Below, piece by piece: positions 1 to 4,969 of a DNA stretch of 11,103 nucleotides. The notes under the pieces were generated by a model, which was not told the origin of the DNA, did no database searches, and saw nothing but the letters and a program-made list of their open reading frames with translations. The translations under genes were made by a program, and so were the position numbers. This stretch comes from an uncultured Microcaldota archaeon (GTDB taxonomy: Archaea; Micrarchaeota; Micrarchaeia; Anstonellales; Anstonellaceae), in NCBI GenBank assembly GCA_903923795.1, contig CAIXYX010000137.1, positions 1-11,103 on the forward strand, read 5' to 3'. Numbering within the stretch: the first letter of the stretch is position 1; every line of letters begins with the position of its first letter.

Positions 1-129
1 GGCATTGCCGACATCAACGCTCGGTTGGGCGGACTGTTAAACACAATCGGTTATCGACGGCCGAACGGGACCGACTTCACGCTAACTGCGACGAAGACAT
101 TTAAAGATGTTTTCGGCCATCCACCTTGA
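1..129 (+). CDS. 3' end of an unrecognised protein gene (partial, open at window start)
   Basis: Frame 1 is open from the first base to a TGA at 127-129 and gives a 42-residue C-terminal tail containing ADINARLGGLLNTIGYRRPN and ending in FGHPP. The codon choice looks coding, with many G/C third positions. I do not recognise the family. If real, its last ~29 bp overlap the 3' end of the minus-strand ArsR-like gene, so the two are convergent. The start lies outside the window and the fragment is short, so it may be a chance open frame. Confidence 0.4.
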   Translation, partial: GIADINARLGGLLNTIGYRRPNGTDFTLTATKTFKDVFGHPP

Positions 130-310
130 GCTGAACTAGGTTGCACAGGCGCAGCACGCCAAGCGCGTGCGAGATGTTGCTCTGCTCCTCGCCAGTCTCG
201 CGCACGATATCATTGACCGAGCGGGGCTTGTCCATGGCGTAGAGGAGAATCTTCATCCTAACTGGGTTGGCCAATGTCTCGAAAAACCAGGCGTAATGCA
301 ATTCTTTCAT
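101..310 (-). CDS. Short ArsR-family winged-helix transcription regulator, truncated in the wing
   Basis: This 69-residue protein reads as an ArsR/HTH_5 DNA-binding domain. It has a first helix with the typical FETLANPVRMKILLYAM pattern, then a helix-turn-helix around residues 31-58 with recognition helix EQSNISHALGVLRL, then the first wing strand LVQLKVDGRK. Most family members run 90-110 residues, with a second wing strand (often VYYSL) and a C-terminal dimerisation helix. Here the protein stops directly after GRKHL. No metal-binding Cys/His cluster is visible. The ATG at 310 lies ~26 nt after a TATA-like TTTTAAAT (about 331-339, minus strand), which fits a leaderless start. The missing C-terminus may be natural, a frameshift, or a replaced 3' end. 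The function as a DNA-binding regulator is inferred from the domain; the target is unknown. Confidence 0.7.
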   Translation of the reverse strand: MKELHYAWFFETLANPVRMKILLYAMDKPRSVNDIVRETGEEQSNISHALGVLRLCNLVQLKVDGRKHL

Positions 311-350
311 GGATATATGTAATCGGATTCATTTAAAATAAGCGAACTTC

Positions 351-419
351 GGAACCGCAGGGGGAACACATACTTTTCAGATGTCCCCCTTCAGTTTGAC
401 GTTCTTCCTGATTCCCCCT
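351..419. repeat. Direct repeat copy R1 (~70 nt, G-run/C-run element)
   Basis: This segment matches 729-800 in the same orientation. It begins GGAACCGCAG, has a run of five G (360-364), a variable ~20-nt middle, a run of five C (385-389), an invariant 24-nt block (390-413), and a second run of five C (414-418). The G run can pair with either C run, and AGGGGGAA/TTCCCCCT form 8-bp inverted ends. It lies between the tRNA locus and the upstream region of the short ArsR gene. Confidence 0.8.
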
Positions 420-458
420 AAAGTATAATTCGGGTACTGCCTATGGTAATTCGTTTTC

Positions 459-475
459 CGAGGTTTTTCGCCTCG
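459..475 (-). terminator. Small hairpin downstream of the tRNA 3'-half copy
   Basis: On the minus strand, CGAGG (475-471) pairs with CCTCG (463-459) around the loop CGAAAAA. It follows an oligo-T stretch (484-480) that lies just after the tRNA-like 3' end at 488. Together these may form a termination or processing signal. The stem is only 5 bp, so support is weak. Confidence 0.3.
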
Positions 476-487
476 AGTGAAAAAGCT

Positions 488-574
488 CGCCTCGGAGCGG
501 ACTATCGGCAGTCGCCTCTGCTCCTGCCGAATATCCCCAACCCTTCGGGTTGTGGATCGAACCGCTGACCTAAG
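488..574 (-). pseudogene. Second copy of the tRNA-Asn 3' half, split in the T loop by a 54-nt insert
   Basis: Positions 574-557 (CTTAGGTCAGCGGTTCGA) and 502-488 (GTCCGCTCCGAGGCG) repeat, without a mismatch, the last 33 nt of the complete tRNA-Asn gene just upstream on the same strand. The two pieces are separated by 556-503. That places the insert in the T loop after nucleotide A58, between a T-stem half (AGCGG) and its partner (CCGCT). The insert holds two hairpins: CAACCC/GGGTTG (552-547 with 543-538) and TCGGCAG/CTGCCGA (530-524 with 511-505). There is no 5' half nearby. Like the complete tRNA, it is followed within a few bases by an oligo-T tract (484-480). It could be a relic of integration at the tRNA, a duplicated gene end, or a 3' half needing a partner in trans. 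I could not draw a convincing BHB motif at the insert borders. Confidence 0.7.
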
Positions 575-580
575 AAAAAA
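575..580 (-). terminator. Oligo-T terminator of the tRNA-Asn gene
   Basis: Six T on the minus strand begin 5 nt after the mature tRNA 3' end (585). A short T tract of this kind is the usual archaeal intrinsic terminator. If it works, transcription from the tRNA promoter would mostly end before the 3'-half copy. Confidence 0.5.
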
Positions 581-584
581 TTTG

Positions 585-726
585 CGCCTCGGAGCGGACT
601 CGAACCGCTGACCTAAGGATGTCTTCAGCCGTTTTCCCATCTCGAGGAAAAAGGCTCTAACAGTCCTTCGCTCTACCTTTCAGCCCTTAGAGGCTGGCCC
701 TCTAAAAGTAACTGAGCTACCGAGGC
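585..726 (-). tRNA. tRNA-Asn(GTT) with D-loop and anticodon-loop introns
   Basis: Removing two introns leaves a standard 73-nt cloverleaf. The acceptor is GCCTCGG/CCGAGGC, the D stem GCTC/GAGC with loop AGTTGGTA, the anticodon stem AAGGA/TCCTT with loop CTGTTAA (anticodon GTT at 661-659), the T stem AGCGG/CCGCT with loop TTCGAGT, and the discriminator is G. No CCA is encoded. Intron 1 (709-678, 32 nt) sits between positions 17 and 18 in the D loop. TCAG (715-712) pairs with CTGA (683-680), flanked by 3-nt bulges TTA and AAG, with a 10-bp inner stem (708-699 with 693-684): a clear BHB. Intron 2 (657-621, 37 nt) is at the canonical 37/38 site, with bulges TAG and ACA and inner stem AGCC/GGCT; its 4-bp central helix has one G-A mismatch. 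Splicing needs an endonuclease that accepts a non-canonical site. Confidence 0.93.
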
Positions 727-728
727 AC

Positions 729-800
729 GGAACCGCAGGGGGGAGCACATGAATTTCCAAAGTCCCCCCTTCAGTTTGACGTTCTTCCTGATTCCCCCCT
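729..800. repeat. Direct repeat copy R2, directly upstream of tRNA-Asn
   Basis: This is the second copy of the 351-419 element. It starts GGAACCGCAG and shares the same invariant 24-nt block (770-793), but all three homopolymer runs are one base longer: G6 (738-743), C6 (764-769), C6 (794-799). It ends two bases before the mature 5' end of the tRNA, so it must cover the tRNA promoter region. The AT-rich GGAAATTCATG stretch (minus strand, about 757-747) lies where a TATA box would be expected. Confidence 0.8.
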
Positions 801-854
801 GAGGGAGAATACCACCATCCATCATTCTTCCCTAAGGCTTTTCTTTTTGAACCC

Positions 855-890
855 GAGGGCCTTTTTCTTTTGCAAAAGAAAAAGGGGCTC
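855..890. terminator. Perfect 26-nt palindrome downstream of the membrane-protein gene
   Basis: Positions 860-885 are a perfect palindrome with 13-nt arms centred on TGCA (arm CCTTTTTCTTTTG), extended by GAG/CTC at 855-857 and 888-890 after two mismatches. It lies ~30 bp after the stop of the minus-strand membrane-protein gene and before the tRNA locus. A transcription end signal is the simplest reading. The U-rich arm would also act as an oligo-T terminator. Confidence 0.5.
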
Positions 891-915
891 TTTAGATTTA
901 AAAATCCGCCGTCTA

Positions 916-1458
916 TCAGTCATCGTCGCCGAATCCCATGCGCCTCACGCGCCCGTCATTGTATTCGGTGTACATCACGCTGCGCCGGGCCAGCATCTTC
1001 GACTTCTGCCCCCGTCCGCCGCCGGCGATGAATCCGATCAGCGGGTCGAGTATCTTCAGGAGCGTGCCGATGAACACGAGCGTCACCCCTGCTATCAGCA
1101 TCATGAAGAATCGGCGGATGTTGGGATAGAACATCTCCTGTATGCTCGCATCGCTCATGGGGATGACGCCGAGATTCTCCATGTACACGTCAACGATGTC
1201 CCCGACAGGCGAAAGGGAGGTGTCGACGACATCTTTCAAAGTCTGCATCTCGGGCATGGAATTCGCGTCAGACATGGCGGATTGGCCGGCTGCCGCATTG
1301 CCTGAATTTGCCCCCGAACTGGTCATCGCCTGCTGCATCTTCACAGTCACTTGTGTGAACATCGCGCTTGTGCCGGTCACGAGCGTCACAAGGCCAAGGA
1401 GCATGATCATCAGGCCGGTGTATATCAGTATGTTTCCGACCAGGTTGTACGGCCCCAT
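916..1458 (-). CDS. Uncharacterised two-TM membrane protein
   Basis: This is a 180-residue protein I do not recognise. It has a hydrophobic segment at ~7-31 (GNILIYTGLMIMLLGLVTLV), then an ~85-residue loop that is Met/Ser/Ala/Gly-rich at 41-70 and includes DVVDTSLSPVGDIVDVYMEN. A second hydrophobic segment follows at ~116-140, and a basic tail (GRGQKSKMLARR) ends in GFGDDD. Two TM segments suggest a hairpin topology with the loop on one face and both termini on the other. The ATG at 1458 is ~26 nt after a TATA-like AAATATT (1481-1490, minus strand), so the start is well placed for a leaderless transcript. The gene is divergent from the GlmU-like gene, and a large palindrome follows its stop. 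No enzyme motif is visible, so no function is proposed. Confidence 0.75.
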   Translation of the reverse strand: MGPYNLVGNILIYTGLMIMLLGLVTLVTGTSAMFTQVTVKMQQAMTSSGANSGNAAAGQSAMSDANSMPEMQTLKDVVDTSLSPVGDIVDVYMENLGVIPMSDASIQEMFYPNIRRFFMMLIAGVTLVFIGTLLKILDPLIGFIAGGGRGQKSKMLARRSVMYTEYNDGRVRRMGFGDDD

Positions 1459-1480
1459 GCGAATAACACCGTTCCATTTC

Positions 1481-1490
1481 CAATATTTTC
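1481..1490 (-). promoter_or_regulatory. TATA-like box of the membrane-protein gene
   Basis: GAAAATATTG on the minus strand is centred ~26-27 nt before the ATG at 1458, the spacing expected of an archaeal TATA box for a leaderless mRNA. Confidence 0.45.
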
Positions 1491-1584
1491 CTCTCAGAGG
1501 CAGACAAACAAGGTTTTAATGCATTATGGGACAGGATGGGCCGCAATGCCTTGCTTTCCCGCCCCGAATGCCGTGGCATGCTTT

Positions 1585-1594
1585 GATTTTTAAG
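1585..1594 (+). promoter_or_regulatory. TATA-like box of the GlmU-like gene
   Basis: GATTTTTAAG is centred ~27 nt before the ATG at 1617. No Shine-Dalgarno motif precedes that ATG, which supports a leaderless transcript. Confidence 0.45.
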
Positions 1595-1616
1595 CCCCTC
1601 CAATCCAATCTCCTGT

Positions 1617-2858
1617 ATGGCAATCACACAAGCCGTCGTGCTCGCCGCAGGCGAGGGCAAACGCCTCCGCCCGCTCACCTATACGCGCCCAAAATGCATG
1701 CTGCAACTGGCCGGCAAGCCGATTCTGCACCATGTGCTGGCCAACCTCAAATCGGTCGGAGTGACACGCGCAGTGGTCGTCGTCAAATACATGGAAGAGG
1801 TTGTGCGCGAATATTTCTCCAAAACGGATTTGGGCATGCAGGTGGAATTCATCACCCAAGGCTCGAAATACGGCACAGCCGCGGCCTTTTCGCAGGCTCA
1901 TGGCAAAATCAATTCGACTTTCTTCGCCGTGGCCGGCGATGTCATAACCACTCCCGCAGCGCTTCGGGCGCTCGCTGCCGGCCATTCCGGCAAAATTTCG
2001 GCCCTTTTGGTCGAGGTCGAGAATCCCGAGCAATACGGCATCGCGCAGGTCAAGGACGGCTGTCTTTCGGGTTTCGAGGAGAAGCCGAAAAACCCGCCCA
2101 AGCGCGCCTATGCCAACTGCTCGCTCTATGTCATGGAGCCCGATATTTTCAAAGCTCTTTCCGCCGTCAAGAAATCAGTGCGTGGCGAGTATGAGATGAC
2201 CGATGTGCTGAAAAGCGAGAAAGTCAAGGCAGTCATCACAAATGAGTACTGGCTCGACATGGGCCTGCCGTGGCAACTTTTTGATGCAAACAAATTCCTG
2301 CTCAGCCAACTTCCCGAGAAGAGGGGCAAAATCGAGAATTCCACCATCAAGGGCAAAGTCATAATGGAGGAGGGCGCGCAAATCATCGACTCCTATGTGG
2401 AAGGCCCGCTCTACGTCGGTGCCAACACCGTCATCGGCCCGCACGCCTATATTCGGGGCGTAAGCTCGATTGGTGCTGACTGCTCGATAGGAGATTCCAC
2501 TACGGTGAAGAATTCCATCATCTTCGACCATGTCAACGCCAAACATCTTTCCTACATCGGAGACTCCATCATCGGCGCCGGCTGCAATTTCGGCTCGGCC
2601 ACTCAAATCGCGAACTATCGTTTTGATGCCGGAAATGTCAAGGCAAAAGTGGATGAAGTCATCATCGACACCCAGCGCAACAAACTCGGCGCCATTTTGG
2701 GTGACGAGGTGAAGATGGGCGTTCTCTCATCCGTGATGCCCGGCAAGATGATAGGCGACCACTGCTGGATTGGCGCGAATGTCATGGTGGAGGAGAATGT
2801 TGAGCGCTATTCGCATGTGATGGCGGAGCAGAAATTGAAAGTGAGCAAACTGAAATAA
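1617..2858 (+). CDS. glmU: GlmU-like bifunctional sugar-1-phosphate nucleotidyltransferase/acetyltransferase
   Basis: The predicted reactions are acetyl-CoA-dependent N-acetylation of glucosamine-1-phosphate and UTP-dependent formation of UDP-GlcNAc, which supplies amino sugars for surface glycans and protein glycosylation. Residues 1-230 form the nucleotidyltransferase domain: LAAGEGKRLRPLT (9-21) with RPK (24-26), AGDVI with Asp108 as likely metal ligand, FEEKP (163-167), EYEMTDVL (191-198) and the late motif EYWLDMG. Residues ~240-400 form a left-handed beta-helix of hexapeptide repeats. His310, Tyr313 (HLSY) and Asn333 (ANYRFD) match the acetyltransferase centre described for archaeal GlmU-like enzymes such as ST0452. 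The 413-residue length is typical. It starts a + strand run with the DUF460 gene 26 bp downstream. The exact sugar and nucleotide preference cannot be read from sequence alone; related enzymes use glucose-1-phosphate and dTTP. Confidence 0.88.
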   Translation: MAITQAVVLAAGEGKRLRPLTYTRPKCMLQLAGKPILHHVLANLKSVGVTRAVVVVKYMEEVVREYFSKTDLGMQVEFITQGSKYGTAAAFSQAHGKINSTFFAVAGDVITTPAALRALAAGHSGKISALLVEVENPEQYGIAQVKDGCLSGFEEKPKNPPKRAYANCSLYVMEPDIFKALSAVKKSVRGEYEMTDVLKSEKVKAVITNEYWLDMGLPWQLFDANKFLLSQLPEKRGKIENSTIKGKVIMEEGAQIIDSYVEGPLYVGANTVIGPHAYIRGVSSIGADCSIGDSTTVKNSIIFDHVNAKHLSYIGDSIIGAGCNFGSATQIANYRFDAGNVKAKVDEVIIDTQRNKLGAILGDEVKMGVLSSVMPGKMIGDHCWIGANVMVEENVERYSHVMAEQKLKVSKLK

Positions 2859-2884
2859 GCAAAATTAAGAATTAAGCCCGTCAT

Positions 2885-3874
2885 ATGCCCCTAATGCATT
2901 ATCTCATTATCGGCGTTGACCCCGGCCACACCATCGGTTTAGCCGCCCTCGATCTTTCCGGCAAACCTCTCAAAGCCATTCACATCCAGCAGGGCGGCTT
3001 CGAAGCAGCACTGGCAGCCCTCGAATCTTGGGGCACTCCATCACTAATTGCCTCCGATGTAAGACCGGCCCCAGAACTGGTGTTGCGTCTCGCCTCTGCC
3101 TTTAATGCCGCCCTCTTCGTTCCCGAGAGGCCTTGGCGCGAGGAGGACAAGAAGCGGGCTGTTCGTGAAGCATTTGAGCATTTCTCATTTCCCGTGGAAA
3201 ATGTGCATGAGCGCGATGCACTTTCAGCCGCAGTGCAGGCGTGGCGGCATCATCAAAATTTACTGCGCCAGTCATCCGGACTTGAGTTGAGCGAAGCTGA
3301 TTTGGAAAGCCTCCGCCATCTGCTTTTGCAGGGCTTTAGGCAGTCCATCGCTTTGGAGATGTTAAAGAAAGCCAAAGAGCCAAAACAAAGCGAGCCCGAA
3401 ATCCTGCCTCATGCACAGCTTCCCCGCGCAGAATCTGTCCCCTCAACTCCGGCAATCTCCCTCACAACCGAGCGTGTCATCTCCGAGCTGAAAAAGCGCA
3501 TCACATTTCTCGAAGCCGAGCGCGAGCAGTCGGCGCACAAGATGCGCCTCTTGGAGAATGGATTCACCGAGCGCCAGCGGCGGGACAACACCATAAGAAA
3601 AATGGCCGGAGAAATAATGCGTTTGCGCGAATCATTAGTGCGCGTGAACGCGCAGAAAACGAAACAGCGGATGGCGAGCAATAAACAGCGGGCGGCGAAC
3701 AATCAGGGACCGAGAAATCCGAAGCAAGCGAACTTCGATAGCAAGTCGTCTCCAGCACGGCCTTCTCCGCCTCCAGATAACGGGGATTTAAATAAGTTGG
3801 AGGCGAATGCCCTTGAGAACGTAATCAATGAATACCGGCGGACCCGCTCAAAGCCGGGGAATTCCGCACGCTGA
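2885..3874 (+). CDS. DUF460 family protein (RNase H-like/RuvC-like fold, coiled coil)
   Basis: The N-terminal ~120 residues resemble the archaeal DUF460 family. A GVDPG motif (10-14) is followed by LAALDLSG, then SDVRPAP with Asp58 and VHERDALSAAVQAW with Asp111. Three spaced acidic residues (Asp12, Asp58, Asp111) fit an RNase H-like or RuvC-like active site, though activity is a prediction. Residues ~195-250 look like a coiled coil (SELKKRITFLEAEREQSAHK and on). The last ~80 residues are low-complexity, rich in Asn, Pro, Ser and Lys/Arg, probably disordered and nucleic-acid binding. Many family members, as I recall, are longer (500-650 residues), so this 329-residue form is short. An alternative ATG at 2894 gives MHYLIIG. 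The gene follows glmU by 26 bp and precedes alba by 27 bp, so one transcript is likely. Confidence 0.7.
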   Translation: MPLMHYLIIGVDPGHTIGLAALDLSGKPLKAIHIQQGGFEAALAALESWGTPSLIASDVRPAPELVLRLASAFNAALFVPERPWREEDKKRAVREAFEHFSFPVENVHERDALSAAVQAWRHHQNLLRQSSGLELSEADLESLRHLLLQGFRQSIALEMLKKAKEPKQSEPEILPHAQLPRAESVPSTPAISLTTERVISELKKRITFLEAEREQSAHKMRLLENGFTERQRRDNTIRKMAGEIMRLRESLVRVNAQKTKQRMASNKQRAANNQGPRNPKQANFDSKSSPARPSPPPDNGDLNKLEANALENVINEYRRTRSKPGNSAR

Positions 3875-3901
3875 TAAACCAAAAACTCTGAGGTGCCATC
3901 T

Positions 3902-4336
3902 ATGTACTCCGACCAAGAAATGCCCGGCGGGCAGACATCATCAACAGTCAATGACATCGCCACCGCCCAAACACCAGTCACAAATCCGGTTGCTCCGATG
4001 AACATCGCCCAGTCTTCCCCATCCAATGCGCGTGCTCCACCTGTTCAGCGCCCCCGCCCCGCATTGCGCGAGGAGAACACAATCTTCATCGGCAAGAAGC
4101 CCACCATGGGCTATGTGCTCGCCGTCGCCACGCAATTTCAGGGCGGCGCGCCGCAGTGCAAGATTAAAGCAAGAGGGCAGATAATCTCGAAAGCCGTTGA
4201 CGTTGCCGAGATTGTGCGCCACAAATTCCTCAACGAGCTCAAATTGGGTTCGGTTTCCATCTCGACAGAAGAGGTGGAGAACGAGGACGGCACGAAATCG
4301 AAGGTGTCGTGCATCGAGATAATCCTGCTCAAGTAA
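3902..4336 (+). CDS. alba: Alba family DNA/RNA-binding chromatin protein with N-terminal extension
   Basis: Alba is a small dimeric archaeal protein that coats DNA and also binds RNA. The C-terminal ~88 residues match it closely: IFIGKKPTMGYVLAVATQF carries the GKKP lysine pair used for nucleic-acid contact, then CKIKARGQIISKAVDVAEIV, then VSCIEIILLK. The family is usually ~90-100 residues. This copy has ~55 extra N-terminal residues rich in Pro, Ala, Thr and Ser, likely disordered. I chose the ATG at 3902 because GAGGTG (3889-3894) lies 7 nt before it; a GTG at 3893 in the same frame overlaps that motif and is less likely. The Shine-Dalgarno start and 27-bp gap fit translation from a shared transcript with the DUF460 gene. 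A terminator-like hairpin follows the stop. Confidence 0.9.
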   Translation: MYSDQEMPGGQTSSTVNDIATAQTPVTNPVAPMNIAQSSPSNARAPPVQRPRPALREENTIFIGKKPTMGYVLAVATQFQGGAPQCKIKARGQIISKAVDVAEIVRHKFLNELKLGSVSISTEEVENEDGTKSKVSCIEIILLK

Positions 4337-4365
4337 ACGGGCAATTTTTCGCCCCGTCTTTTTTT
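4337..4365 (+). terminator. Hairpin plus T7 terminator after alba
   Basis: ACGGG (4337-4341) pairs with CCCGT (4353-4357) around an AT-rich loop and is followed by seven T at 4359-4365. It starts directly after the alba stop codon and probably ends the glmU-DUF460-alba transcript. Confidence 0.6.
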
Positions 4366-4391
4366 CAGTTTTTCAAATATTTTCCTATTCC

Positions 4392-4401
4392 CTTTTAGAG
4401 T
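4392..4401 (+). promoter_or_regulatory. TATA-like box of the NusA-like gene
   Basis: CTTTTAGAGT is centred ~26 nt before the ATG at 4422, with no Shine-Dalgarno motif before that ATG. This fits a leaderless transcript starting its own unit after the alba terminator. Confidence 0.35.
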
Positions 4402-4421
4402 TTTCATTCCTAAGTTGCCCC

Positions 4422-4919
4422 ATGCAGACCCCGTTGTGTTCAAAATGCGCCTGGAGCGAATCTCTTTGCTCCACATGCAGCGCAAAGAGGGCCAGCGGCG
4501 CCATGTCGAACCTCGACATCGAGGTCTCGCGCATCCTCTACAAAATCAACGAGCAGCACAACATAACAATGGCGCAATTCTCGCACGCGGCCGACTTGGG
4601 CGAAGTGGTGCTTGTCTTCACCCCCGGCGAAGCGGGTCTTCTTATCGGCAGAGGCGGCAAAGTCGTCTCGGCCCTCTCATCTGCCTTGGGTAAACGAGTG
4701 CGAATAGTCACCGAGAGCGGGGATGCGCGAAAATCCCTCGAAGATTTAATTACGCCTGCAAAAGTGCTGGGCATCAATGAGGTTTGGTCAGATGGCAAGG
4801 AGAAGATGCGGGTGAGGCTGGCGAAAGAGGACGAGCCTTATCTGAAGGTGAAGCCTGCCCACCTAGAGGAGCTTGTTTCGCGCTGGATGGGCAAACCGAT
4901 TGAAGTGGTGTTCGAGTGA
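4422..4919 (+). CDS. nusA: NusA-like KH-domain protein with N-terminal zinc motif
   Basis: This 165-residue protein fits the archaeal NusA-like family, small RNA-binding proteins with two KH domains and none of the N-terminal RNA-polymerase-binding part of bacterial NusA. Residues 6-19 hold Cys6, Cys9, Cys16 and Cys19 (CxxC-x6-CxxC), a probable zinc site. The first KH domain carries GRGG in LLIGRGGKVVSALSSALGKR (residues ~75-94). The second, weaker KH-like half covers ~118-165 and ends MGKPIEVVFE. A later in-frame Met (MSNLDIEV, base 4503) would remove the zinc motif, but the TATA-like box 26 nt before 4422 and the intact cysteine pairs favour the longer form. A role in transcription elongation/termination or rRNA binding is inferred from family membership. 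Confidence 0.85.
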   Translation: MQTPLCSKCAWSESLCSTCSAKRASGAMSNLDIEVSRILYKINEQHNITMAQFSHAADLGEVVLVFTPGEAGLLIGRGGKVVSALSSALGKRVRIVTESGDARKSLEDLITPAKVLGINEVWSDGKEKMRVRLAKEDEPYLKVKPAHLEELVSRWMGKPIEVVFE

Positions 4920-4925
4920 GCGTGC

Positions 4926-4969
4926 AAGATAGATAATCCAATTGTGCTCGAAACCAGATTTTCTATCTT
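4926..4969. terminator. Possible shared hairpin between convergent genes
   Basis: AAGATAGA (4926-4933) is the exact reverse complement of TCTATCTT (4962-4969), with a 28-nt AT-rich loop. It lies between the NusA-like stop and the TPR gene stop, whose last bases it covers. It may act as a two-way transcription end, but the long loop makes this uncertain. Confidence 0.3.

Noticed and set aside
503..556. T-loop insert as a regular BHB intron
   Set aside because: Pairing at the borders gives at best a 3-bp central helix (TCG/CGA) and no good bulges, so I describe it as an insert rather than an intron.
377..640. 87-codon minus-strand open frame across the tRNA locus
   Set aside because: It runs through the tRNA anticodon intron, the tRNA 3' end, the 3'-half copy and repeat R1. 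The RNA reading explains the sequence, and the frame resembles no protein.
351..800. CRISPR array
   Set aside because: There are only two repeat copies, ~70 nt long and 378 bp apart, with a tRNA gene between them.
847..1305. Long + strand open frame opposite the membrane-protein gene
   Set aside because: It is His/Arg-rich with no domain pattern and lies antisense to a well-placed gene with clear TM segments.
1268..1678. Minus-strand frame of 136 codons overlapping the glmU start
   Set aside because: It covers two genes and their shared promoter region and shows no recognisable domain.
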